The notes: generated from the letters alone by a model not told the origin. A DNA stretch of 64,000 nt from Treponema vincentii (GCF_018336815.1 NZ_CP050497.1:310001-374000), one strand, 5' to 3'; positions 1-7,781 are shown, counted from the stretch's first letter. Translations and numbers: made by a program.

Positions 1-1
1 C

Positions 2-658
2 GGAAGCGGGAGCGAAGAAGAGCCGGTAACGACGGTAAGTTGGCGGGACTGCGTTGTATGGTGCAATGCGTATACCCAGAAAGAAAAAGGTGCAGACGAA
101 TGCGTTTACCGAAAAAGCGATGATCATACTACGGTATTAAAAGACGCGACTGATACAGCTGCTTGCGATGCCGCCTATGCCGATATGAGTAAAAAAGGTT
201 TTAGACTTCCTACAGAAGCCGAATGGGAATATGCAGCTCGGTGGCAAAACGATAGCACAAATGCTGAACAATACGGAGAAGTATGGCTTATCAAACTAAA
301 CAGTGCAAGCGGAGCGAAAGGCAACTGGGAAGATGCGGAGAAAACGGGAGAAGTTGCATGGTATAGCGGTAATGCAGATAGTAAAGCGCATCCAGTTGGA
401 ACAAAGAAAGCGAATGCACTTGGCTTACACGATATGAGCGGGAACGTCTGGGAATGGTGTTTTGACCGGTATGGTAATATCGAAGCTGAAGATGTTATGG
501 ACCCGCAAGGTGCACCTGCTGCTTCCGGTTCTCCCCGCGTCCTTCGCGGTGGTGGTTGGGACTATTACGCGGTGAGCTGTGTCGTCGGTGGACGGAGCTT
601 CATCAGCCCCGACTGCAGCTACGTCTTTCTTGGCTTTCGTGTGGCTTGTCGCCCCTAG
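2..658 (+). CDS. DGR variable protein, FGE-sulfatase (C-type lectin) fold, 5'-partial
   Basis: The reading frame is open from the left edge of the window (frame starting at base 2), so the start and any signal peptide lie outside. The visible 218 residues show the formylglycine-generating-enzyme/sulfatase-modifying fold: PVTTVSWRDCVVWCNAY, then GFRLPTEAEWEYAAR, then DMSGNVWEWCFDRY. The C-terminus, RVLRGGGW...LGFRVACRP, is the variable region. Its changed residues correspond to AAC/AAA codons in the template at 1303-1437. In DGRs, such proteins display a C-type-lectin surface diversified by adenine-specific mutagenic retrohoming. T. denticola TvpA is the established relative, a surface lipoprotein, which suggests but does not prove a surface location here. 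It reads in the same direction as the downstream DGR genes. Confidence 0.93.
   Translation, partial: GSGSEEEPVTTVSWRDCVVWCNAYTQKEKGADECVYRKSDDHTTVLKDATDTAACDAAYADMSKKGFRLPTEAEWEYAARWQNDSTNAEQYGEVWLIKLNSASGAKGNWEDAEKTGEVAWYSGNADSKAHPVGTKKANALGLHDMSGNVWEWCFDRYGNIEAEDVMDPQGAPAASGSPRVLRGGGWDYYAVSCVVGGRSFISPDCSYVFLGFRVACRP
524..658 (+). repeat. DGR variable repeat (VR)
   Basis: This segment aligns to 1303-1437 at a constant offset of 779 bases. I count 26 mismatches between 533 and 627, and every one lies opposite an adenine in the template; no template C, G or T differs. The last 31 bases (628-658) are identical and contain no adenine before the stop codon. They are the expected position of the initiation-of-mutagenic-homing sequence. 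About 17 codons are altered, giving for example Asn to Tyr, Asp, Ser, Phe, Ile and Cys. Confidence 0.95.
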
Positions 659-663
659 GGTTC

Positions 664-745
664 ACACATTTTGCCTGTGAGGTTGAGCAACAACGGGCGT
701 TGCGTAAGCCGCCCGTTGCGGCGAAACCGAAGCGGCAAAATGTGT
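664..745 (+). other. Nested hairpin/cruciform just downstream of VR
   Basis: A perfect 12-bp inverted repeat (664-675 with 734-745; left arm acacattttgcc) encloses a second perfect 9-bp inverted repeat (691-699 with 710-718; caacgggcg). The structure begins six bases after the variable gene's stop codon. In characterised DGRs a hairpin or cruciform just behind VR stimulates retrohoming. The position fits that role, but it could also act as a transcription terminator. No clear T-tract follows. Confidence 0.65.
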
Positions 746-886
746 AGGGATGGAATGTAAAACAAAAAACTACACATTTTGTGTATATAGAATGTGTAAG
801 AATCTACCGTGCCGGTACGTATATCGTAGGGGTACGGAGAGTAAAAAATAATTTATTATAATCCGCATAATGCGAGGAGGAGAAAA

Positions 887-1207
887 ATGACGAAATCATT
901 TAGTTATGATGCAAATTTGAAGGGTGTAGTTGACATCAGTCCTGGAGGACTGGAAACAACATATCGTTTTACGGTCTATGATGCGCAAAAAAAGCAGAGC
1001 GGAAAAATATCGATAACGTGCAATAATTTTGAGATGTTGAATCAAAATGAACTTGACAACCTGAATGCCGCTATCGAAAACTGTGATGGCAGCTTTGACG
1101 ACTGGTGGACAAAATACAAAGACCTTGGAGATATGGATCGGTTAGATATGGCTACTCGTCTTATCCCTTGTGCAATTGCAGAATTTAAAACTATGCAGCA
1201 AAAGTAG
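887..1207 (+). CDS. Conserved-position 106-aa protein inside the DGR, function unknown
   Basis: I do not recognise this family. The gene has a strong ribosome binding site (gaggagg, about 7 bases before ATG) and sits between VR and TR. It encodes an acidic, soluble protein with no signal peptide or membrane segment. The N-terminal half looks beta-rich (FSYDANLKGVVDISPGG, TYRFTVYDAQ), and the C-terminal half looks helical with a DDWWTKYKDLGDMDRL stretch. It is not an Avd-type four-helix bundle by eye. Placement within the cassette suggests either a DGR accessory role or cargo carried beside the variable gene; neither is shown. Confidence 0.72.
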   Translation: MTKSFSYDANLKGVVDISPGGLETTYRFTVYDAQKKQSGKISITCNNFEMLNQNELDNLNAAIENCDGSFDDWWTKYKDLGDMDRLDMATRLIPCAIAEFKTMQQK

Positions 1208-1302
1208 GATGGTAAGGCATTATCCTAAATACAGATCGTAGTAATGACACTATGAATGCGAAATAGTCGGAGTGTTAAACGGTAGGGACTTAACAGAGGT
1301 GC

Positions 1303-1437
1303 TCCGGTTCTAACCGCGTCAAACGCGGAGGTAGTTGGAACAATAACGCGAAGAACTGTGTCGTCGGTAAACGGAACAACAACAACCCCGACAACAGCAA
1401 CGACAATCTTGGCTTTCGTGTGGCTTGTCGCCCCTAG
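1303..1437 (+). repeat. DGR template repeat (TR)
   Basis: This is the adenine-rich template partner of the VR at 524-658, lying in noncoding sequence between the 106-aa gene and the HRDC gene. Read in the VR frame it would encode many AAC codons (for example [13 protein letters not shown]) ending LGFRVACRP and a stop. AAC codons are typical of DGR templates because A-mutagenesis then reaches many amino acids without stops. Positions 1407-1435 contain no A, matching the invariant 3' end. The 1208-1617 interval is otherwise noncoding and is probably transcribed as the template RNA. Confidence 0.95.
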
Positions 1438-1440
1438 AGC

Positions 1441-1457
1441 TCACACAAACGGTGTGA
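1441..1457 (+). other. Hairpin directly after TR
   Basis: tcacac (1441-1446) pairs with gtgtga (1452-1457) around a 5-base loop, starting four bases after the TR stop triplet. The VR has a related start (tcaca at 662-666 pairing with tgtga at 676-680), so the TR and VR flanks differ mainly in what follows this small stem. It may help distinguish donor from recipient or form part of the template RNA fold; that is inference. Confidence 0.45.
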
Positions 1458-1617
1458 ACCGTCCCTATCGTGTACGGTTAAAAAATGCACAATGATGTAT
1501 ATTTTTTAACGACTGTACGAAGGAAGAGTGCTCTCCTTACGTAAGTACCGTATCTGAAATATCGGAATTAGGAAAGCTTAAGGAGAGTTTTTTAACGGTT
1601 TTAATGAGAGTAAAAAG

Positions 1618-2094
1618 ATGCAATTTAAATTATTTGTTATACCGATTTCCAATTGCGAACAAGCGGTTGCCGAAATGAATGCTTTTTTACGCGGGCATAA
1701 AATTATCGCCGTTACCAAAGAATTTGTCGCAACGGGAGAAAATAGTTTTTATTCAATCATTGCCGAATACATAGACACTTCTTTTGCGCCTGCTGCCGAT
1801 AAAGGAAAAGCTTCGGTAGACTATAAAGAAGTATTAAAGCCCGAAGTTTTTGAACTGTTTTCTTACTTGCGGGATGAACGGAAAAAACTGGCTGAGCAAG
1901 CAGGTATACCTGTCTATGCCGTAGTAACAAATGCGCAGCTTGCGCAAATAGCGGAAAAGAAACCGCAGACAATATCTGCTTTGGCTCAAATTGAAGGTGT
2001 CGGGCAGGGTAAGTGCGAAAAATTCGGAGAGTCGTTTCTAAAAGCGATACAAGACTATGAAAAGAAGCGGCAAGCTGTACCGGCACATAGCTGA
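1618..2094 (+). CDS. HRDC-domain DGR accessory protein
   Basis: A 158-residue protein whose C-terminal half is a clear HRDC (helicase and RNase D C-terminal) nucleic-acid-binding domain: residues ~80-150 include LRDERKKLAEQAGIPVYAVVTNAQL and a GVGQGKCEKFGESFLKAI end. The N-terminal ~75 residues (MQFKLFVIPISNCEQAV...) resemble the small domain usually joined to HRDC in RT-linked proteins. HRDC proteins replace Avd in some DGRs, where they are thought to assist the RT-RNA complex. Its 3' end overlaps the RT gene start by 38 bp in another frame, so the two are probably translationally coupled. Confidence 0.88.
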   Translation: MQFKLFVIPISNCEQAVAEMNAFLRGHKIIAVTKEFVATGENSFYSIIAEYIDTSFAPAADKGKASVDYKEVLKPEVFELFSYLRDERKKLAEQAGIPVYAVVTNAQLAQIAEKKPQTISALAQIEGVGQGKCEKFGESFLKAIQDYEKKRQAVPAHS

Positions 2095-3037
2095 GTGGGA
2101 CAATCTGCTCATTGCCTTTTATAATGCAGCTCGTGGTAAACGGCTCAAGCCGGATGTAGCTTTATATGAAAAAAATCTATACGAAAATCTAAAAACCTTA
2201 CAAACTCATCTTATCAACCAAACTATTCCGCTCGGCAATTACCGGTTTTTTAAAATATATGACCCGAAAGAGCGGCTTATCTGTGCAGCTCCGTTTGAGG
2301 AGCGAGTACTGCATCACGCTATTATCAATATCACTGGACTGGTGTTTGAGCGGCTTCAAATATACGACAGTTATGCCTGCAGAAAAGGTAAGGGGACAAA
2401 CGCCGCATTACTGCGCGCGTTATATTTTACCAAACATTATCCTTATTTCCTCAAGCTTGATATGAAAAAGTATTTCGACTCCATTTCACACAGTAAACTT
2501 ACGGCATTGTTGGCAGCTAAGTTTAAAGACAAAACTTTGCTCAACTTATTTGACAGACTGCTGGCTTCCTATTGTGTAACGGAAGGACGCGGTCTCCCAA
2601 TCGGTAATTTAACAAGCCAATATTTTGCAAATTTTTATCTTGGAGTTTTTGATCACTATGCAAAAGAAAAGATGCAGGTAAAAGGCTATGTCCGGTATAT
2701 GGATGACGTGTTACTCTTTGCCGATACGATGGAAGAAATAAAAACTATGCTGCATACAGCAAAGCGTTTTTTAGAAGATGAATTGCTTTTAACCTTAAAA
2801 GAAGAAAACATCGGCAAAACTGCAAGCGGCGTTCCATTTCTGGGCTTTTTACTCAAGCCGAAAGGGATATATCTTGCGCAAAAGAAGAAGAAACGTCTTA
2901 AAAAACGCATTAAAGAATACCGCTACAAGCTTGAAAGCGGCGAATGGGACGAAGCAGAATATGCCCTGCATATTACGCCCGTGTTGGCGCATGTTGCAAT
3001 CGGCCGCTGCAGGAAGTTTTGCAATAGGATTTTGTAA
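2057..3037 (+). CDS. DGR reverse transcriptase
   Basis: A 326-residue RNA-directed DNA polymerase that copies the TR RNA into mutagenised cDNA. The fingers/palm motifs are intact: LKLDMKKYFDSI (first catalytic Asp), then LPIGNLTSQYFANFYL, in which QGxxxSP of other RTs is replaced by IGNLTSQ, a hallmark of DGR enzymes. The catalytic YMDD is at residues 214-217. SYACRKGKGTNAA in the N-terminal half is also typical of DGR/retron-like RTs. Length fits DGR RTs (about 300-400 aa), and there is no maturase or endonuclease domain. Start codon taken as the ATG overlapping the HRDC gene. Confidence 0.95.
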   Translation: MKRSGKLYRHIAEWDNLLIAFYNAARGKRLKPDVALYEKNLYENLKTLQTHLINQTIPLGNYRFFKIYDPKERLICAAPFEERVLHHAIINITGLVFERLQIYDSYACRKGKGTNAALLRALYFTKHYPYFLKLDMKKYFDSISHSKLTALLAAKFKDKTLLNLFDRLLASYCVTEGRGLPIGNLTSQYFANFYLGVFDHYAKEKMQVKGYVRYMDDVLLFADTMEEIKTMLHTAKRFLEDELLLTLKEENIGKTASGVPFLGFLLKPKGIYLAQKKKKRLKKRIKEYRYKLESGEWDEAEYALHITPVLAHVAIGRCRKFCNRIL

Positions 3038-3113
3038 TTAAAAAACTCAAATTTTTTCGATTTTCTTTAGCCATTTTACTCCAAAAGTCGCATAAGGATG
3101 CTAGGAGATGTGA

Positions 3114-3899
3114 ATGACGAGAAAACCTTTTGAAGAACTAACTATTTCCGATGATTTTATGTTCTGCAAAGTCATGGAGCATGAACATATTTGTAAAGAA
3201 TTTCTTGAACTGCTCTTTAGCGCCGAAATCGAGAAAATCACGTATTTATCGTCCCAAAATAGTATTACAACTAATTCCGGTGCAAAAACCGTCCGCCTTG
3301 ATGTATTGGTAAAAAACGAAGCCGGTACATCCTATGATATTGAGATGCAAGTTGCTAACCAAAATAATCTTCCAAAACGAATGAGATACTATCAGGCTGC
3401 CCTTGATATTTCGTTCCTTGATCAGGGATATTCTTATAAGACGTTAAACGATAGTTTTATTATTTTTATTTGCTTGTTTGATCCTATAGGAAAGAATAGA
3501 GCTATTTACACGTTTGAAAACATTTGTGTGGAAGATAAAACCATACCCTTACAGGATGGGATAAAAAAGATTATACTGAATGCAAATGCATTTAACACAA
3601 CTGATAATAAATATCTACAAGGCTTTTTACAATATGTAAAAACCGGTAAGATAACAACGGACTATACGGGGAGGATAGAACAGATGATACAGACGGTAAA
3701 ACAGAACGAGTTAGCACGGAGAGAATACCATATTTTACCGGCAGCTCTTATGGACGCCTTTGATGAAGGGGAAGCCAAAGGTTCCCGCCAAAAAGCGCTT
3801 GAGACTGCAAAGAATCTTTTTCAATTTGGGTTATCCGTTGAAAATATTGCAAAAGCGACAGGGCTTTCCAAAGCAGAGGTCGAAGCGCTTGAAAAATAA
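3114..3899 (+). CDS. Rpn-family recombination-promoting nuclease / PD-(D/E)XK transposase-like protein
   Basis: A 261-residue member of the PDDEXK_2/Rpn family, present in many copies in treponemes. Recognisable features are the N-terminus MTRKPFEELTISDDFMFCKVM, the nuclease core RLDVLVKNEAGTSYDIEMQ (acidic residues of the PD-(D/E)XK fold) and the YYQAALDISFLDQGYSY segment. The C-terminal helical tail (ALETAKNLFQFGLSVENIAKATGLSKAEVEAL) is the usual helix-turn-helix-like end. Family members are DNA endonucleases that raise recombination, and some behave as mobile or defence elements. The gene stands alone between the DGR and the VapBC pair. A start at the ATG gtgaatgacg (3114) gives the expected N-terminus. 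Confidence 0.85.
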   Translation: MTRKPFEELTISDDFMFCKVMEHEHICKEFLELLFSAEIEKITYLSSQNSITTNSGAKTVRLDVLVKNEAGTSYDIEMQVANQNNLPKRMRYYQAALDISFLDQGYSYKTLNDSFIIFICLFDPIGKNRAIYTFENICVEDKTIPLQDGIKKIILNANAFNTTDNKYLQGFLQYVKTGKITTDYTGRIEQMIQTVKQNELARREYHILPAALMDAFDEGEAKGSRQKALETAKNLFQFGLSVENIAKATGLSKAEVEALEK

Positions 3900-4120
3900 A
3901 CTGTAAAGACTGTATATGATTGAGCAATATTGACTTACGGGAGGTCAGGGATTTCGCATTTAAATTATAAAGTTATATCCTGTAATGACTTATATGTTTT
4001 GTGTTTTTATTATATTTTATACTCAAGTTATTATCATACAATGATTTAGGTAATTATAATGCAGAATCCCTAGGGGGCAAAACAATATATGTGTATTACA
4101 ATGTGTATTGTGAGGTGTAT

Positions 4121-4324
4121 ATGAGAACAAATATCGTATTGAATGATGCGCTTGTAGCCGAAGCTTTTAAATATTCTGCAAATATTCATACAAAAAAAGA
4201 ATTAGTTGAAACTGCATTACAAGAATATATTCAAAATCGAAAAGTAAAAGACATTAGAGATTTAAAAGGTAAAATAGCTTTTTATGAAAATTATGATTAT
4301 AAAGAAATGCGGATCGGAAAATGA
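4121..4324 (+). CDS. vapB: VapB-type antitoxin
   Basis: A 67-residue ribbon-helix-helix protein, MRTNIVLNDALVAEAFKYS..., of the VapB/DUF2191 kind: an N-terminal beta strand binds the operator DNA, and the C-terminal tail (RDLKGKIAFYENYDYKEMR) should wrap the toxin. The frame is open upstream to 4001, but the start at 4121 is preferred because it follows gaggtg and gives the family's usual length. The stop overlaps the vapC start (ATGA, 4321-4324). An imperfect palindrome (acaat-gtgt-attgt, around 4099-4112) lies just upstream and could be the autoregulatory operator. Confidence 0.88.
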   Translation: MRTNIVLNDALVAEAFKYSANIHTKKELVETALQEYIQNRKVKDIRDLKGKIAFYENYDYKEMRIGK

Positions 4325-4722
4325 TTTTAGTTGATACCTCTGTTATTATTAATTATTTGAAAGATCAAAAAACTGAAGCTGTTGAACACTTTGAAGATAT
4401 TCTTGATAAAAGTTTGCCGTATGGAATTAATACATTTATTTATCAAGAAGTTTTACAAGGAGCGAAAACAGACAAAGAATATAATATTTTAAAAGAGTAT
4501 TTTGAAACCATTCCTTTATATCATTTAAAATACGGTAAAGAATCTTATGAACAAGCTGTACTGATAAATATTAGGTGTAGAGAAAAAGACATTACCATTA
4601 GAAGTACGATAGATTTGTTAATAGCAGAAACAGCAATAGAAAATGATTTATATTTACTGCATGATGACAATGATTTTATAAATATGGCAAAGGTAATAAA
4701 AGAGTTAAAATTATATGAATAG
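4321..4722 (+). CDS. vapC: VapC-type PIN-domain toxin
   Basis: A 133-residue PIN ribonuclease. MILVDTSVIINYLK carries the first acidic residue (VDTSV). The central TFIYQEVLQGAKTDKEY supplies the conserved Glu, and STIDLLIAETAIEN...LLHDDNDF supplies the remaining aspartates of the metal site. Members cleave tRNA or rRNA when the antitoxin is degraded. It is translationally coupled to vapB through a 4-base overlap. The stop codon lies exactly at the start of a 143-bp hairpin repeat, which may terminate the operon. The pair is AT-rich compared with the core genes. Confidence 0.9.
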   Translation: MILVDTSVIINYLKDQKTEAVEHFEDILDKSLPYGINTFIYQEVLQGAKTDKEYNILKEYFETIPLYHLKYGKESYEQAVLINIRCREKDITIRSTIDLLIAETAIENDLYLLHDDNDFINMAKVIKELKLYE

Positions 4723-4864
4723 GGCATCTCTAAAAACTCGGTTAGATTTTTAGAGATGCCCGACGAGTTTTGATTTAAGTCTTTGTAATTGAATGACTTA
4801 AATCAAAACATCGCAAATTAAGTCTATGGTAAACCTCTAAAAACTGAAGTTTTTAGAGGTTCCC
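4722..4864. repeat. Triple-hairpin dispersed repeat, copy 1 (143 bp)
   Basis: Three consecutive inverted repeats: 15-bp perfect arms 4722-4736/4747-4761; a 14-bp pair built on ttttgatttaagtc and its complement (about 4770-4810); and a 14-bp pair built on aacctctaaaaact and its complement (about 4831-4860). A copy of identical length is at 32859-33001. Several differences between the copies occur in pairs that preserve base pairing, for example gggcat/atgccc here against ggtcat/atgacc there. It contains no ORF. It may terminate vapBC transcription, be a structured RNA, or be a miniature mobile element. Confidence 0.85.
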
Positions 4865-5055
4865 AACAGCTGCTTTCTTTCAATTCTGTATAAAATGTTT
4901 CACGTGAAACATTCAAGAAAAGCATTTTTAAAAGCGATTAAATATATAGTATAAATCAATAACCTTGGCGTAAGACATCAGGGAATAACCAACAACCCCA
5001 ATGCTCGCGTCAGTGTATTAAATCCTCCGCACGAATAAATTTTCTGTAAAAAGAA

Positions 5056-5086
5056 AAAGCCCCTCAAATATGTGAAGGGCTTTTCG
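5056..5086 (-). terminator. Rho-independent terminator of efp
   Basis: On the minus strand, aaaagcccttc pairs with gaggggctttt around a short AT-rich loop and is followed by a run of T (gctttttcttttt). It lies 38 bases after the efp stop codon, in the right orientation to end that transcript. Confidence 0.8.
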
Positions 5087-5123
5087 TTAAAGTGTTGATT
5101 AAAACTGCTGATTTTGAAAGTAG

Positions 5124-5687
5124 TTATGAGTTGATACGTTCTTGATATTCATTTGATTCAGTGTTGACCAATATTTTTTCGCCCTGTTTAATAAAGAGCG
5201 GAACACGAACTACAAGGCCTGTTTCTGTTGTGATGGGCTTTGTTGCTCCTGAAACGGTATCGCCCTTTACATAGTTTTCGCTTTCTGCAACTTCAAACAC
5301 CATTTTTGCCGGAATTTTTACATCGATAGGGTTGCCTTCCCAAATAAGGATTTCGTATTCATCACCTTCCCGCAGATAATATTTTTTATCATTTATGATG
5401 TCTGAAGGAACCGAAATTTGATCATAGCTTTCGGTGTCCATAAAGAGGTAGCTTTCCCCGTCTTCATATTGATACTGTCCTTTGTGTGTATCTACTGTTG
5501 CGTCTTCTACCGTATCGGCTGTTTTTATTGTTTGAGTTAAAACAGCTCCATCTTTTAAATTCTTCATCTTAACACGTGCAAACGCAGCTCCCTTTCCGGG
5601 ATTTACAAATTCCCGTTCGACCACTAAATACGGACTACCTTTGTGTAATAACACCGTGCCTTTTGCAATATCGCCGCCTCTAATCAT
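5124..5687 (-). CDS. efp: Translation elongation factor P
   Basis: A 187-residue EF-P, the full family length, which relieves ribosome stalling at proline stretches by entering the E site. The N-terminal KOW-like domain carries NPGKGAAFARVKMKNLKDG, with Lys32 of the GKG tip at the position that is modified in other bacteria. Then come the OB domains (GDEYEILIWEGNPIDVKIPAKM...) and the family C-terminus TGLVVRVPLFIKQGEKILVNTESNEY. A good ribosome binding site (gaggtg) precedes ATG. It is monocistronic: a terminator follows, and the gene upstream of it is 250 bp away. No EpmA-like modifier is visible in the window. Confidence 0.97.
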   Translation of the reverse strand: MIRGGDIAKGTVLLHKGSPYLVVEREFVNPGKGAAFARVKMKNLKDGAVLTQTIKTADTVEDATVDTHKGQYQYEDGESYLFMDTESYDQISVPSDIINDKKYYLREGDEYEILIWEGNPIDVKIPAKMVFEVAESENYVKGDTVSGATKPITTETGLVVRVPLFIKQGEKILVNTESNEYQERINS

Positions 5688-5940
5688 ATTTCACCTCATA
5701 TAAAATAAATTGGTATTTCAAAAACTGCGTGAAGGAAAGTTCAAAAAGTGATAATTTAAAAGGGTTTTCTTTTCTGAACTGTCTGAAATTTTATAAATCG
5801 TTATTGTATAATGATTTATTTAATAAACAGACTTGTTTCACAAATAATCTTTTTGAATATACCGAATGAAAAATCATATCAGTTTTTTTTAACTTATACA
5901 AGATTCGTATATCAACTTCGTATTGAATAAAAAGCGATAT
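5688..5940. other. AT-rich intergenic region upstream of efp
   Basis: No ORF or RNA gene is recognised. It must hold the efp promoter on the minus strand. An AT-rich element reading tacaat on the minus strand near 5810 is a possible -10, but no convincing -35 was found. Confidence 0.4.
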
Positions 5941-6378
5941 TTAATTCAGTTTAACCAAAGGGATCTTTATTGTCATTGCATCTCCTATAAAAACTTTATG
6001 TTTTTTGAAATTTCCAGGGAAGCCTTTTCCGTTATAATTACTGAATCCGAACGGCTCTTTTGGTATACCTATTGCATTTGTGTTTAATTTTCCATCGTTG
6101 TTGATATCATGGTAAACACAAAAAGCGTAATCACCGCTTTTTAGTTGTATGTGATAAACCGCTTTTTCTTTATATGCCGTTAGCTTGACGGTTTGATATG
6201 GAAGCCGTTTGTTGAAACTTTCAGCCGAATTATGAATACTTATAACTAACGTTCCCGAATCTTCTGTTATATCGGTGATGACGATTTCTACGTCATAAAG
6301 CGTTTCGTTCTGCGTTGTTTGGGAATACACCAAACCGAGAAACGTCATACAGAAAAATATAGTAAATATTTTTTTCAT
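5941..6378 (-). CDS. DUF2141 exported protein
   Basis: A 145-residue protein beginning MKKIFTIFFCMTFLGLVYSQ, a Sec signal peptide. The mature part matches DUF2141 (VVISIHNSAESF..., GDYAFCVYHDINNDGKLNTNAIGIPKEPFGFSNN-like core), a beta-sandwich with the family's Asp/Asn-rich DxNxDGKL turn. It is likely periplasmic or outer-membrane associated; biochemical role unknown. It is the last gene of a TetR/flavodoxin/DUF2141 operon and overlaps the preceding stop by ATGA (6375-6378). Confidence 0.85.
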   Translation of the reverse strand: MKKIFTIFFCMTFLGLVYSQTTQNETLYDVEIVITDITEDSGTLVISIHNSAESFNKRLPYQTVKLTAYKEKAVYHIQLKSGDYAFCVYHDINNDGKLNTNAIGIPKEPFGFSNYNGKGFPGNFKKHKVFIGDAMTIKIPLVKLN

Positions 6379-7148
6379 AGTATATCTTCCTTTATATAAT
6401 TTTCAAAACGACACTGTTCGAATACATCCGTACCTATAAGTGTGATCGCCTTTGCGGGACAGTTGTTTATGCACCGGTAACATATCGTGCAGTTTCCGGG
6501 ATAAAATACAGCTTTATTGTTTTCGATATATAATGATTTTGAAGGGCAATTTGCCGCGCATATTCCGCAGCCGATGCAGCGCTCCATTCGGACATTGAGT
6601 CGTTCGCTCAGTTTTTTTGCATGTCGTTTAAACCATAGGCGTTGTCCGAACAGACCTACAATTCTGTGTAAAAAAGATAAACCGTTTTTTGGGTATATTC
6701 CGTGTTTTATACATTCCGCCGTTTGTATAATCTTTTTTTGCGCTGCCGATATGAGTGTGGTATTTTCATCCGGCTTTTTTTTCAATAGTTTTACATCGGC
6801 AATACAGTCCGGCATACGTATGTGTAGACCTCCTATAATGACGGCTCCGTATTTTTGAAGCAGCCGTGCTGCAATGCCCGCTCCATCGCCGCTGAAAAGT
6901 CCCATCGTCGCAATAACAAAAACGTGCTTTCCGCAAAACATATCGGCATGTTCAAAAATAAATGTTTTTACAATACGCGGAATATCGCTAAAATAAATGG
7001 GGTAACCCAGTGCAATTTCATTCGATATGCGTAAGACTTCGAGCGCTTCGGGTGCTTCTATACTGACAGCTTTGCCATTTGTCGTTTTTGTCAATACTTC
7101 CATGCAATATTTTGTATTGCCCGTTCCACTGAAATAAATTCCGTTCAT
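6375..7148 (-). CDS. EFR1-family ferredoxin-flavodoxin protein
   Basis: A 257-residue redox protein. The N-terminal ~150 residues form a flavodoxin-like FMN domain (MNGIYFSGTGNTKYCMEVL, with the SGTGNT phosphate loop; ALGYPIYFSDIP). The C-terminus holds two 4Fe-4S motifs, CIGCGICAANCP and CTICYRCINNCP, as in bacterial ferredoxins. It probably passes electrons between low-potential donors and an unknown acceptor in the cytoplasm. It lies 18 bp behind the TetR gene and shares its operator-controlled promoter. Confidence 0.88.
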   Translation of the reverse strand: MNGIYFSGTGNTKYCMEVLTKTTNGKAVSIEAPEALEVLRISNEIALGYPIYFSDIPRIVKTFIFEHADMFCGKHVFVIATMGLFSGDGAGIAARLLQKYGAVIIGGLHIRMPDCIADVKLLKKKPDENTTLISAAQKKIIQTAECIKHGIYPKNGLSFLHRIVGLFGQRLWFKRHAKKLSERLNVRMERCIGCGICAANCPSKSLYIENNKAVFYPGNCTICYRCINNCPAKAITLIGTDVFEQCRFENYIKEDIL

Positions 7149-7166
7149 ATACTATTCCATGTGCTG

Positions 7167-7769
7167 TTATTTTAAAAAGGACGGTTCAAGCAAATCCATA
7201 AAATCGGTGATTTTTTCTTTCCAGTTTTTGTCGTAGTGGACATTTTTCATTGTTGCCAACGCAGTAAGTCCGTGTATAAAAGCCCATATTGTTATTACAA
7301 TGTCGTTTTGCTTTTCCTTCAGATATTGTTTTTCCTTGAGTAATGAAAGAACACTGTTTTTATACAGAATAAAAGGACTATAATTTTCCTCATCCGGCAT
7401 AGATAAGGTTAAATCCACCTTTATGTCGGATTTGGAATATAAAAATTGAAAATAGGCGGGATTTTCAATAAAAAAAGAAATATATGCTATTCCCAGATTT
7501 TTTAGCAATTCCGCAGGAGCTTTATTTTCACTGATAGCCGTTTCGAGTGCTTTTGAAAAACGCTTGGTGATATGCAGCTGCATTGCATTAAGTAATTCTT
7601 CTTTGTTGTGAAAATGACTGTAGGGAGCAGCATGGCTGACTTTGCAAGCTGCGGCAGCTTTTCTTAGCGAAAAAGATTGCAAGCCTTCGGTATTGACGAT
7701 TTCGATACCCTTTTCAATTAATAGATTTTTTAGATCCTTGCGATGATACGGCAGATTCGATTCACACAT
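7167..7769 (-). CDS. TetR/AcrR-family repressor
   Basis: About 200 residues. The N-terminal helix-turn-helix is GIEIVNTEGLQSFSLRKAAAACKVSHAAPYSHFHNKEELL, the classical TetR signature, followed by a C-terminal ligand domain of the WHG type. The frame is open to 7796, but that start would lie inside the operator. The ATG at 7769 (MCESNLPYHRKDL) has a good ribosome binding site (aggaaggtg) and is preferred. It is transcribed with the flavodoxin and DUF2141 genes and very likely represses all three together with itself. Confidence 0.9.
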   Translation of the reverse strand: MCESNLPYHRKDLKNLLIEKGIEIVNTEGLQSFSLRKAAAACKVSHAAPYSHFHNKEELLNAMQLHITKRFSKALETAISENKAPAELLKNLGIAYISFFIENPAYFQFLYSKSDIKVDLTLSMPDEENYSPFILYKNSVLSLLKEKQYLKEKQNDIVITIWAFIHGLTALATMKNVHYDKNWKEKITDFMDLLEPSFLK

Positions 7770-7781
7770 AAACACCTTCCT

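Noticed and set aside
556-747. 63-aa ORF overlapping VR
   Set aside because: It is a shadow frame of the variable gene and the downstream hairpin, with no ribosome binding site.
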